Positions 45,347-57,300 of a DNA stretch of 64,000 nucleotides are shown in pieces (positions within the stretch are counted from its first letter, which is position 1; each line of letters starts with the position of its first letter). Source of the stretch: Scilla litardierei (taxonomy: Eukaryota; Streptophyta; Magnoliopsida; Asparagales; Asparagaceae). The position numbers were made by a program, and so were the translations under genes. The notes beneath the pieces are model-generated. The model did no database searches and was not told where the DNA came from. It worked only from the letters and a program-made list of their open reading frames with translations. The stretch is from NCBI GenBank assembly GCA_030789695.1, contig CM061141.1, positions 276,155,871 to 276,219,870 of the forward strand, written 5' to 3'.

Positions 45347-45880
45347 GTGTGCCCCGAATGCTCAACCAGCTAATATAAAATGCGGCGTGCCAAAAATAAT
45401 GGAACGAAGGTACCTGAACACGCCGCGAAAGCAAAACAGCGGGTAGGTGCGAAGACGCCGCCTCCACGAAGCCAATAGCGTGTCCGAGAGCTCCCCTAAG
45501 CTCCCCCAATATAGCCTGTGCATCAAACAATGATATCAGCGTATAAAATTCGAAATACATGGGGGAGATGGGGTATAACAGATAAATAAAGAAATCGATT
45601 TGAGTTAGGGGCTCAATGGGTACTCGGATCGTCAAAAATAGGGAGAAAATAGGATTTTACGCGAAATAGGGGTTACCGGAGCTTGGCCGGCGGCGAGGAA
45701 GGTTGCCGACGGCGGGGGGTGGTCGCCGGAGCGGTCGCCGGCGGTGGCGCGGCGAGCGGTGGCGACGGCGAGGTGAATCAGGAGAGGGGGTAGCGTCACG
45801 GGCGAGGGAAGCTGAAGGGGCTCGGGCTCGGGCGAGAAAATTGATTTTGGGCGTTTCGAAAATCGCGCCGACCCGCAGTC
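45347..45880 (-). other. Leader between TATA box and ORF1 of B
   Basis: About 535 bp. The part next to the TATA box is GC-rich with repeated CCGGCG/GGTCGCCGG (45670-45770). GGTACCTGAAC at ~45409 and the open frame to 45635 leave room for an intron, but no splice pair is convincing. No supported gene. Confidence 0.4.
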
Positions 45881-45890
45881 CCTTATATAG
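45881..45890 (-). promoter_or_regulatory. TATA box of the internal (ORF1) promoter of B
   Basis: The minus strand reads CTATATAAGG, a strong TATA box, about 9 bp after the palindrome array and 535 bp before the ORF1 start. Confidence 0.6.
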
Positions 45891-45898
45891 GAGTAGTT

Positions 45899-46241
45899 AC
45901 GACTCGACTGAGTGACTTTGTCACTCGGCCGAGTGACGTAACGAAAAAATGATTTTAAAAACTCCTCGCCACTTACGACTCGGCCGAGTGGCTTTGCCAG
46001 CCTCGGCCGAGTGGATAAAGTCCATTCGGCCGAGTGGCACAAGCTACTCTGCAATTTTCGCCCTAGGAAGGTATCAGTTTCACTCGGCCGAGTGAAGAAA
46101 TATACTCGACTGAGTGGCAGTTTATACTGAAATCACAAAAAAGACAGAGAGTTGGGTACAACAAACTTCCCTCGTTAGTGCGCCACTCAGGCGAACGGCT
46201 CTCTTTGCTCGGCCGAGTGACTATAGTACTCGGCCGAGTGG
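45899..46241. repeat. CACTCGGCCGAGTG array between gag-pro and ORF1 of B
   Basis: About ten sites: GACTCGACTGAGTG (45901), CACTCGGCCGAGTG (45922), GACTCGGCCGAGTGG (~45970), CCTCGGCCGAGTGG (~45992), CATTCGGCCGAGTGG (46022), CACTCGGCCGAGTG (46081), TACTCGACTGAGTGG (~46101), CACTCAGGCGAACGG (46183), GCTCGGCCGAGTG (46207) and TACTCGGCCGAGTGG (46227). It is the same motif as in the LTRs of this element, although the surrounding sequence is not LTR sequence. Confidence 0.85.
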
Positions 46242-46572
46242 GGCTCTGTTTTCTGCTTTGGTGCTCTGTTTTGGCTCTACTCTCTGTTTTTCTTCCTCCT
46301 GGTTGTTTCTTCTTCCTCCTAAGCCTCGAGCGCATTCATGGAGCGCTCTTCTTCGCCTTGGTCATCCTCCTTATGATAGATATCCTTTCCTCCTCCTCCT
46401 GTCAAAGAAAATGGGACCCGTTGTCACAATTTTTCGGGCAAACGACTCAAAAACACTAATAAAGTGTAAAACAAAAGTAGAAACTAAAATAGAAAAAATG
46501 TGATAACCGTCGAGTTGCCTCCTGACAAGCGCTCGTTTAAGGTCTTGAGCTCGACCCCTTTAAATTTTCAAT
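46242..46572 (-). other. Post-protease junction of B
   Basis: Directly after the gag-pro stop, the minus strand reads GGGGTCGAGCTCAAGACC and AGCGCTTGTCAGGAGGCAAC (46560-46511), the motif that follows pol in complete Athila elements. No RT, RNase H or integrase remains between protease and this motif. The rest (46242-46500) shows no gene. Confidence 0.6.
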
Positions 46573-48090
46573 TTAGCGCGGGATGTTGGGTGCATATGAG
46601 ATGCACCCGTCGAATTTGCCGGGAAGACCGCTCGGATTTGGATCATGATGGTGTGTGGTCTTTCTCAGTGCCCATTTGTCATGGGCAATGTGGGGGGGTG
46701 GCTCCCCCAAGCTAGAGCTTGTTCCGGTCTTCGACTTTGCCGGTGACACCGATCGTCGTATCGGTGGAGCTTTCTTCGGAGTCCTCAACTTCGAGAGCTT
46801 GCAGAGCTCCCGTATTCTTGCGACATCAGCGTCGCCATCATCAATCGCCATGGAGATATCGGGGGAGTGATCCATCTTCTCTTCTTCGGCCAAATCTAGG
46901 CCTTCTTCGAAGCTATCTTCGTGGGGTGCGCCGATGCAGTGGGGGATCGCCTCTTCGATGACCTCATCAAGGATGTCCATGTAATCTAGCTCCTCATGAT
47001 ACGGCATGTGCTTCATTGCCTTCGGTATATGGAGCTCTACTTCGATGTTGCCGACGTTCAAGGTAAGAGTCCCCTCCCGTACATCAACGATGACACCGGC
47101 GGTGGCGAGGAATGGGCGTCCAAGTATGAGCGATGTATCGCCCTCCTCCTTGATGTCCATTATCACGAAATCGCATGGCAAACATATGCCCCTGGGAACT
47201 TGGAGTAGGATGTCCTCCACGATCCCAACCGGTCTTGTAATCCTCCCGTCTGCTAGTTGAATCTGCATGTCGGTAGGCTTTAAATCCGTGCCGGTATTCA
47301 ACTTCCGGAACATGGAGAGAGGCATGAGGCTAACAATAGCCCCCAAATCCACCAATGCTTTTTGTAGGGGGACGCCGCCTAAAGTGCAAGGAATCCGGAA
47401 ACTCCCTGGATCTTTAAATTTGGCGGGCTTCTTCTCCCTCTTTGTGAACCAAGTCCCTTCCTCCGCGAGCATGATCTTCTCCTTCCTCTTCCTTCCCGTA
47501 ATTAAGTCCTTTAAGAACTTGGCGTAAGATGGGATTTCCACTATAGCGTCGAGTAAGGGGATATTTAGGCTCACCCCTCTCAAATACTCGAGAAACTTGG
47601 CTAGCCGTTTCTCCATCTTGGCTCTAGCTAGCCGTTGAGGGAAGGGCACCGGTGGCATAAATCGGCGCTCATCAATAAGCTCTTCCTCTCTAGACTTTGC
47701 TCCTTCTTGCGGCTCCTCCTTTTCAACTGCAATTGTCGGCTCGCTCTCTTGTAGATTCTCCACCACGGGTTCCTTAATTTGAGTCATGGGGGTGGTATCT
47801 TTCCCTCCTCTTGTTGTAACCGCAACGACCGCATTGATATGGCCGGTGTTGTCCCGTGGATTTGGCTCGGGTTGAGCCGGCAATTGTTGGTTGTTTCTAT
47901 TGAGCAAAGCAAGTTGCTCCCCAATTTGAGCGACAACGGTGGCGAGAGAATCTTGTCCCGCCTTCAATGTGGCATTAATCTTTCTTTGTTCCGCCATAAA
48001 CTCATCCACCTTAGCTTCAAAATCTGGACGTGGTTGAGCTTGTGGAGGGTTGGGATTTCACCACCCTTGATTATACCCGGGTGGCCTATA
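46573..48090 (-). pseudogene. Gag C-terminus and protease of B
   Basis: Continuous frame of 478 codons (48009-46573), preceded by RPPGYNQGW and one stop. It starts in a coiled region (KINATLKAGQDSLATVVAQI; EQLALLNRNNQQL), then an acidic linker, YLRGVSLNIPLLDAIVEIP, and the aspartic protease: FRIPCTLGGVPLQKALVDLG, AIVSLMPLSMF, DGRITRPVGIVEDI, CDFVIMDIKEEG and SLILGRPFLATAGVIVDV, which is the second conserved protease block. It ends in a 150-residue tail with PNPSGLPGKFDGCISYAPNI. The Asp of DLGA is kept. Element D interrupts the gene at 48090. The same tail in A shows this is the natural end of the product rather than a cut before RT. Confidence 0.85.
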
Positions 48091-51000
48091 TGTCACGCCT
48101 AGCTTCCCAAAATGGACGGAAGCGAAACGTGACGAGGCCCGCTTAGGCCAGAGCTTTAGAAGCTCGGACCCAATAAGCGTCTGTAGGGGGGATACCATTT
48201 TAAAAGTTCAAATTTCCAGGTTCTTGCATTTATAAAGTTTAGGAACAACAAAAGTACAGAAAGGAAATGGCATTCATTTATAAGGAGAAATAATATCCAA
48301 CTGGTACAAAGTCTAAAAGAAGCCTAAGCATGGCAACAAAAGTTTAAAGACAAACCGAAAAGTAGCAACCTCTGAAAGTAACGACTAAAAAAAATGACCG
48401 CTAGGTCTGGTCCTCGTCAGGTACGTACTCTGGTGACGACGTCCTCGGCTCCACGTACTCCAGCGAGTCTGCCTCGTCCACAAAACTCTGGCTGGATACC
48501 TGACGTACAGCACCAAAAGAAGGAACTGTACGTCAGGTCAGGTCTACAAAAAGGGTTAGACCAAACTGCAAGTGTATCAACTTTTAAGACAACGTTTTAC
48601 TGGTTGATTAGCATGCTGAGGTTATAACTGAGTAACAAACAGAAGTAACGTAGCAGGAAAGTAAAGCGCAACAAGTAGTAGTTGTAGCGTGTGCTACCAA
48701 CAACGGGACTAGCCTACAGGTGTCGGGACAAGACGTGACGTGACAGAAGCAAGGCATGACAAGACAAGTGAGACACGAAAGGGTTCACGCCTTATGGTTC
48801 GAGGGGGATCAGACCCTCTTGACGTGCGCATGCTCAACCCAACCCCAAACCCCAAGACAAGACAAGACATGACACCAGTACAAGGGATCACTCGCTCTAG
48901 CTTGGCGAGTGCCCTATTGCCCGCAGGCTGAGAATCAGTACAAGGGATCACTCTCTCTAGCTTGGAGAGTGCCCTATTGCCCTCGGGCTGTGTATCAGTA
49001 CAAGGGATCACCCTCTCAACTTGGAGAGTGCCCTATTGCTCGCAGGCTGTGAATCAGTACAAGGGATCACTCGGCGAGTGCCCTATTGCCCAGCGGGCTG
49101 TGCAAGACGGGACGTGACGTGACAAGACGGGAAGGGTTATTCTTGGGTGTCCACACACACGCACACACATGATAGCCCTATGATGTCAAAAATTGTTGTT
49201 GTCGGTCCCAGACTTCATCGTCAAGTCTGAGCCGTCAGGAGTCGTCTCGGACGCTATCATTTCACGTCCGGTTCTATGTGTTCACAGTTAACAATTCTAA
49301 CCAACTAAGGCCTAAACACGGCCAAAAGTGCAAGTGGATACACTTGCCTGCGATGGCGAGTGTGTCGTCCTCTCGAAGCGTCTCATCCAAGCGTCTTGTC
49401 CGCGGAAGTCCGTCTGAAATAGTGCCACGCTGACGGTGTCAGGCCTCGTTTTCAGAAAAAATCCTATTTAGGTTCATTTCTAGGTTGTCGGGACTACCCT
49501 AATTGTCAGAGTCACGTTTTGGTGTTTTATCAGCCTAGATCGACCACTACCCTATATGCACAGAAAGTTGTTCGATGGTCGATCTCTACAGTGAGCAGCG
49601 TTTTAAGGGAGCAGAAAAATAAATTTAGTTATTGTTGTCCAATTTTTAGTTAGGTTTTCAGTTTTGCTACGGGTGGGTTGTGCTACGAGTTAGGGGACTA
49701 ACCTTTTGGCGATCGCGCACGGATCCGACGTCGAGTCTGGCAACGGTAGCGGATCGCGTCACAACTCCAACTTCCGAAACGTCTCGTCACTGGTCTTTAG
49801 TGTTCACGGGATTGAACGGAAAGCGTGATCGTCTCTGCGTCATAAGATTTGGGGATATAAGTTAAAATTTTATCCGCCTATAATAACATTAGGTTCTCAT
49901 ATAACATACTTATAAGGTAACAATCATCTTATAACCCCTTACTCATACGTGCCATATAAAGTATAAGTAACATGATATAAAAGAGTCACTGTACCAAACT
50001 AATAACCTACTGCTATTATTAATCTAATGGCAAACACGTCTATTGACTATCATTTATTACTAACATCATATCATCTACGTACTAATACATAATGTTAACA
50101 TCAATCTGTACTAACATGATGATCTTTAAGCAACTAATTATTAAATTAAATACTGATATGGGTGCACACTTATCACATCATATTTTATAGACATAAGGAG
50201 TTCACTAATCCAACTGCTCACATGAGGCTACCAACCTTATCATATGTTACTCCTATAGTGGAAGTCTACCCATCTAATATGTAGACTTACAGTACGAGCC
50301 TGTGCATTTAATGTTCACCAATATAAATTTTGCTAATATAAGGACATGGAAGTGAACTTACCACTCAAAAAGTCATGTTGCTGTCGCTTGCCTGCAGGGA
50401 GCGCGAGTTGGGCTTCGGAGGTGAGAGCTTGCCGTGGCCGCGTCGTGGGGATGAACGGCCCAAGGCGGCGTCGGTTGGTCGGAGGGGGTCGTCGGCCTAG
50501 GTGGCCGTGGCTGGAAGTCGCTGGGGAGGCGGAGGCCGTCACGGGGAGTCGCTAGGTGGCGGTCGGCCTCAGTCAGCGACAGCGGGCGGCGCCGCAGCCG
50601 CGCTCGGCGCTGCTGCTCGCTGCAACTGCTGGAGCTTCACTGCCACACGCATCAGCGGAGAATAGGGTGGAGACGGGGGCTGTTTAGGCGGCCAAGGTCG
50701 GAGACGGAGCGCCGGAGATGGCCGAGCGACGGGGATTTGCCTGAGTGGCGGTCGGAGGGCGTGACAGCGCCGGTGGGGGTTGCTGCAGCAGCGTGGGCTG
50801 CTGTGACGTCGCTGCTGCGAAACGCGCCTGCCGGCGACGGTTCCAGGCAGTCGAGGCGGTGGGGTTGACTGACGACGACCCGAGGACGGGTCGACGCCGG
50901 CGTGGGGCTGAGAGCGATGGGAGAGGGTGAGTTGCGATAGTGGGGAGGAGAAGAACTCGACTTGTGTTATTTGTGGCGGCTGCGGAAACTAAAACCTAGG

Positions 51001-51615
51001 TTTCTAGTTCACGTGGTGAGAAAATAATAGATAGGGTTTATTATAATAATAAGGTTTGATATGTAACCCTTGGGGTTTTAGGTTAAGTGTGTTAGGGGGG
51101 GATAGTAGGGGTACAATTCGGGGGAGGTCCAGGGGCCAAATAGAGGAGGAGAGTAGGAAAGATGTTATGAAAATAATTAGGGATATGAAACAGATTTGAT
51201 ATCAAATTCAAAATTTGAATCTGATGGGGAGATCGACGGTCGAGACTTCTCGGAGTGATAACTCTCAAACCGGGCGTCAGAAAAATAATCCGAAAATACC
51301 GGTGCGATCATGGAGACGAGACGCACAGATCTACGGAGCCCGATCGTGCGTAACACCTACCAAGAATTTACGAAAAATTGGAAACGGCGTTTGAGCCAAT
51401 TGACTAAAACGCCCCCATCGTTCAAAGTCGTTTTGCGAGAAAACGAGCCGTGAAAAGACATTCCCAAAAATTACGATAAAATCCAACACCCCAAAACGAT
51501 CGCAACGGCACTTCGCACCGCATATGCCAGAGCTCAGAAATGGCCAAATTAAAATACGTGCACGTCAAGGCACGTGCACGCAGAATCTATGAACGGTCGG
51601 AAAGCGGCCGTTACA
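48091..51615 (-). repeat. Left (3') LTR of element D
   Basis: 3525 bp. Nearly identical to 54362-57882; differences include TGTCACGCCTAGC versus TGTCACACCCCGC at the end. It carries the tandem stem-loop repeats and a GC-rich island (50390-50960). Confidence 0.9.
48876..49103. repeat. Four ~60-bp tandem units with paired stems in LTR D (left copy)
   Basis: Each unit is CAGTACAAGGGATCAC, then a stem-loop, then CCCTATTGCCC and GGGCTG. The stems differ but pair in each unit: CACTCGC/GCGAGTG, CACTCTC/GAGAGTG, CTCTC/GAGAG and CACTCG/CGAGTG. Identical units occur in the other LTR (55145-55372). Confidence 0.85.
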
Positions 51616-54361
51616 TTCTACCCACCTTAGAAGTGATTCCGTCCTCGGAATCTCTTACACTAATAATAATAATATTACCCATATAACCTTGTACCCGCAA
51701 CTATCATATCTACTCATAAATATTTCTAATCCTGTAACTTCGAACAACATTCCTCAATAATCCATCATAATCCATCTCTCCACTGGACAATGCCACGACT
51801 AAACCCACCTCTTAATTCTCAACTATAGACCCATCATTACAGTTCAAATTTCCAACTCCGAGTCCTCACAAAAGAATAATAATCATCTTCTCATTCCATA
51901 TCGTTCCACTAAACATCCTCGCTCGATAACATCTTCCAATTTCTCTATCTCTTCCCAATATTAATCAATTGCTACAATGATGTTCTAGTCAATCACCAAC
52001 CCAAAACAAAAACTCTGGCTATCTTGTAACACCTTTCACAAATCAACATTCCACGTGTCCTTAACACATTCCTTGTCATAACCTCCCATAGATTTATCCG
52101 CCAAATAATTGAACTATCAAAATCATATCTCCCTCCTACTTATTATAATTATTTTCAACCAATATTAAATCCGACAACCTAACCATCCATTTATCTCAAA
52201 ACGTCGTGTTACTCCCAATGTCTTCTCACGTCAACTCAACAATAAAGTCTCGATGCTAATAAAAGCTCTACTCAATTTCATGATCACCCTAACTCCTACC
52301 ATACTCTGTAGCCATCCCTATCTACCATTCGTCTAAGCTTCAAATCTGATAAGTTCTCATCTTCACGCATATAATCTCATTCAACCAGAATTCTCCATTG
52401 AGTCCGCCACACTTCGGTTTTATAAATAAGTCTTGGACAGACCATTCTTTTCTTCCAAAAAAAATCTATTCCAAATCCTATTGTTCCAAAATCGGTTAAT
52501 CATTGCTATAACAAATCTCATCTCTCCCTGAGCCTACCTGCAAACAAAATCCTACAACAATAATAGCTAGTCCCAAAACTATAACAACTATAACATAACA
52601 TTTCTAAATGGAGAGAGAGAGAGAAGAGAAAGGGAAATTTTTAAAACCAATGACACATTTTTTTAAAACATTTAGGAAATACGTGTGGAGTCGTGGTAAT
52701 GGATGAGGAAAGATAATTGATTTGTGATCTTGTGAGCTAATTTCAAAAACTTTAAAGGTTTGGTTTAAAAGAAAAACAAAGTTTCGATACAATCACATTC
52801 AGTCAAAGTTAAGCTATCCTATAATCGCGAAAAACTACGTCTAAGGAAATTGCCTGCTATGACCCTATTCATATACGTATGAATACCGTCATTCAGACAA
52901 CTTCAATCATATCATGGTTAACACTGAATACACATTCAAGACACAAAAAGGCAATTATCAGGATCCTAAAGAACACACATTCATACAGGTCTATGCACTC
53001 TACCTATGCTCAACCACCACGACGACATCACTTACCAAAGGACCTACTCCTAACCAGAGACAACGTAGACAACTACAAGGACTAATGTCTACACAACCTA
53101 AAGAAAACAGAAGCCAGGAGTGTAACGAAAAGAATCGGAAGGAACGAATTCAAACAAGACGAGATAAGGAGGTAGTTGGTTGGGTGTGACGAAAATATTT
53201 CTCAAAATAATTAGATAGATGAAGGAGATTTACGGGTAAAATATGATATCGTATACTTTATACTTTTTTTTAAATAAGTGGGGAAAAGGAGCAGATAGTA
53301 AAATTATTACGATTTGGAAAAAGAAAAAAATTAGATGAAGGAATAAAAGTAGGATAATGTAGCGATTGTTTTGCAAATGAAAATAAATTTAAACAAAGGT
53401 GCTTGAAGTATGAGCACGATGAACATAGAGATGTTTATATGTAAAGAAATTTAAAATCCCCCTTTGTTTTAGAAAAATATTCTAAAGTACGTACGTAAAT
53501 GGTTAAAAATAAATTTCGTAGGTTAGAAAAAATGATTTATTGAATTCCCGAAAAGGTAACAAAGTTTTAAATCTAAAATACGATGGATACTGATTCGAGA
53601 ATAAGTACGAGGTCGTAACTTAAAACTTTCACGACCGAAAGGTTTCAAAATTTGCGAAAGAATTTTAACTCAACCAAAAGTAAGAAATTTTAAATAATTA
53701 ATAAAAGTTTTCAAAGAAATCAAGCTAGAGCGAAAACTTAATAAGGAAAGTCGAAAATAATTTTGGAGGAGGTAGAATTGGTCAAGGAAGGGATTCGAAG
53801 GATCGATGATGATCGTCAGGAAACGATCACGAGAATCGAGAGAAAGGAAAAAAATGATCGCATGAAGATTACGCGTAAGATATGAATCGTGAAGAGCTAC
53901 GATGGGACTCTATGGTCGAAAGCACAAAAATTTGCAAGGATCAGAGGGATGCTAGAGGACAAGGGTTCTAATCATCGGGTCGTCTAAAGATTTAGGATAA
54001 CTCAGCTCTAAGACTTCCTAATGAGTTAGAATATAATCAGGATCTAAAGAGAAAGTTCCTAAGAGAAACAAGGTTACGTTCTGCTGGGCCCGAAATCGAT
54101 GGATCCGAGCGAAAGACAAAGAGAGAAGGACTCTAGAAATTCTAGCACGATCGGAGTCAAATGGGGATGCTAAGGTAGTCTGGGACGAGGACGACTCGAT
54201 CTTAACCAAGGCGTCAAGCTATCAAACTGGGACGTCTACCTAAGTCTTCCTACTATCTAAGACTGGGAAACTAATTCAGACTCGTACGTGGATATTAAAT
54301 GAATGCGGTACTTTTATTGTTCCGAACTTTTGCAAGACCTGCATGGGCCACCACTAAAACC
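51616..54361 (-). other. Non-coding interior of element D
   Basis: 2.75 kb, AT-rich. Next to the 5' LTR the minus strand reads GGTTTTAGTGGTGGCCCATG, identical to C; next to the 3' LTR is GGACGGAATCACTTC and the polypurine tract. A GA-repeat lies at 52611-52631. Two overlapping plus-strand frames (52879-53189) resemble no known protein. No gag-pol motif found. Confidence 0.6.
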
Positions 54362-57300
54362 TGTCACACCCCGCTTCCCAAAATGGACGGAAGCGAAACG
54401 TGACGAGGCCCGCTTAGGCCAGAGCTTTAGAAGCTCGGACCCAATAAGCGTCTGTAGGGCGGATACCATTTTAAAAGTTCAAATTTCCAGGTTCTTGCAT
54501 TTATAAAGTTTATGAACAACAAAAGTACAGAAAGGAAATGGCATTCATTTATAAGGAGAAATAATATCCAACTGGTACAAAGTCTAAAAGAAGCCTAAGC
54601 ATGGCAACAAAAGTTTAAAGACAAACCGAAAAGTAGCAACCTCTGAAAGTAACGACTAAAAAATGACCGCTAGGTCTGGTCCTCGTCAGGTACGTACTCT
54701 GGTGACGACGTCCTCGGCTCCACGTACTCCAGCGAGTCTGCCTCGTCCACGAAACTCTGGCTGGATACCTGACGTACAGCACCAAAAGAAGGAACTGTAC
54801 GTCAGGTCAGGTCTACAAAAAGGGTTAGACCAAACTGCAAGTGTATCAACTTTTTAGACAACGTTTTACTGGTTGATTAGCATGCTGAGGTTATAACTGA
54901 GTAACAAACAGAAGTAACGTAGCAGGAAAGTAAAGCGCAACAAGTAGTAGTTGTAGCGTGTGCTACCAACTACGGGACTAGCCTACAGGTGTCAGGACAA
55001 GACGCGACGTGACGAAAGCAAGGCAGGACAAGAAAAGTGAGACACGAAAGGGTTCACGCCTTACGGTTCGAGGGGGATCAGACCCTCTTGCCGTGCGCAC
55101 GCTCAACCCAACCCCAAACCCCAAGACAAGACAAGACATGGCACCAGTACAAGGGATCACTCGCTCTAGCTTGGCGAGTGCCTTATTGCCCGCAGGCTGA
55201 GAATCAGTACAAGGGATCACTCTCTCTAGCTTGGAGAGTGCCCTATTGCCCTCGGGCTGTGTATCAGTACAAGGGATCACCCTCTCAACTTGGAGAGTGC
55301 CCTATTGCCCGCAGGCTGTGAATCAGTACAAGGGATCACTCGGCGAGTGCCCTATTGCCCAGCGGGCTGTGCAAGACGGGACGTGACGTGACAAGACGGG
55401 AAGGGTTATTCTAGGGTGTCCACACACACGCACACACATGATAGCCCTATGATGTCAAAAATTGTTGTTGTCGGTCCCAGACTTCGTCGTCAAGTCTGAG
55501 CCGTCAGGAGTCGTCTCGGACGCTATCATTTCACGTCCGGTTCTATGTGTTCACAGTTAACAATTCTAACCAACTAAGGCCTAAACACGGCCAAAAGTGC
55601 AAGTGGATACACTTGCCTGCGATGGCGAGTGTGTCGTCCTCTCGAAGCGTCTCATCCAAGCGTCTTGTCCGCGGAAGTCCGTCTGAAATAGTGCCACGCT
55701 GACGGTGTCAGGCCTCGTTTTCAGAAAAAATCCTATTTAGGTTCATTTCTAGGTTGTCGGGACTACCCTAATTGTCAGAGTCACGTTTTGGTGTTTTATC
55801 AGCCTAGATCGACCACTACCCTATATGCACAGAAAGTTGTTCGATGGTCGATCTCTACAGTGAGCAGCGTTTTAAGGGAGCAGAAAAATAAATTTAGTTA
55901 TTGTTGTCCAATTTTTAGTTAGGTTTTCAGTTTTGCTACGGGTGGGTTGTGCTACGAGTTAGGGGACTAACCTTTTGGCGATCGCGCACGGATCCGACGT
56001 CGAGTCTGGCAACGGTAGCGGATCGCGTCACAACTCCAACTTCCGAAATGTCTCGTCACTGGTCTTTAGTGTTCACGGGATTGAACGGAAAGCGTGATCG
56101 TCTCTGCGTCATAAGATTTGGGGATATAAGTTAAAATTTTATCCGCCTATAATAACATTAGGTTCTCATATAACATACTTATAAGGTAACAATCATCTTA
56201 TAACCCCTTACTCATACGTGCCATATAAAGTATAAGTAACATGATATAAAAGAGTCACTGTACCAAACTAATAACCTACTGCTATTATTAATCTAATGGC
56301 AAACACGTCTATTGACTATCATTTATTACTAACATCATATCATCTACGTACTAATACATAATGTTAACATCAATCTGTACTAACATGATGATCTTTAAGC
56401 AACTAATTATTAAATTAAATACTGATATGGGTGCACACTTATCACATCATATTTTATAGACATAAGGAGTTCACTAATCCAACTGCTCACATGAGGCTAC
56501 CAACCTTATCATATGTTACTCCTATAGTGGAAGTCTACCCATCTAATATGTAGACTTACAGTACGAGCCTGTGCATTTAATGTTCACCAATATAAATTTT
56601 GCTAATATAAGGACATGGAAGTGAACTTACCACTCAAAAAGTCATGTTGCTGTCGCTTGCCTGCAGGGAGCGCGAGTTGGGCTTCGGAGGTGAGAGCTTG
56701 CCGTGGCCGCGTCGTGGGGATGAACGGCCCAAGGCGGCGTCGGTTGGTCGGAGGGGGTCGTCGGCCTAGGTGGCCATGGCTGGAAGTCGCTGGGGAGGCG
56801 GAGGCCGTCACGGGGAGTCGCTAGGTGGCGGTCGGCCTCAGTCGGCGGCAGCGGGCGGCGCCGCAGCCGCGCTCGGTGCTGCTGCTCGCTGCAACTGCTG
56901 GAGCTTCGCTGCCACACGCGCCGGCGGAGAATAGGGCGGAGACGGGGGCTGTTCAGGCGGCCAAGGTCGGAGACGGAGCGCCGGAGATGGCCGAGCAGCG
57001 GGGCTTTGCCTGAGTGGCGGTCGGAGGGCGTGACAGCGCCGGCGGGGTTGCTACAGCAGCGCAGGCTGCTGTGACGTCGATGCTGCGAAACGCGCCCGCC
57101 GGCGGTGGTTCCAGGCAGTCGAGGCGGCGGGGTTGACTGACGACGACCGGAGGACGGGTCGACGCCGGCGTGGGGCTGAGAGCGATGGGAGAGGGTGAGT
57201 TGCGAGAGAGGGGAGGAGAAGAACTCGACTTGTGTTATTTGTGGCGGCTGCAAAAACTAAAACCTAGGTTTCTAGTTCACGTGGTGAGAAAATAATAGAT

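Noticed and set aside
52879..53189. Two overlapping plus-strand frames in the interior of D as a gene
   Set aside because: No recognisable domain, short, and antisense to the element's direction.
56642..57253. 203-codon Arg/Pro/Ser-rich frame in LTR D
   Set aside because: No ATG start, composition follows the GC-rich island, and the frame is broken in the nearly identical left LTR.
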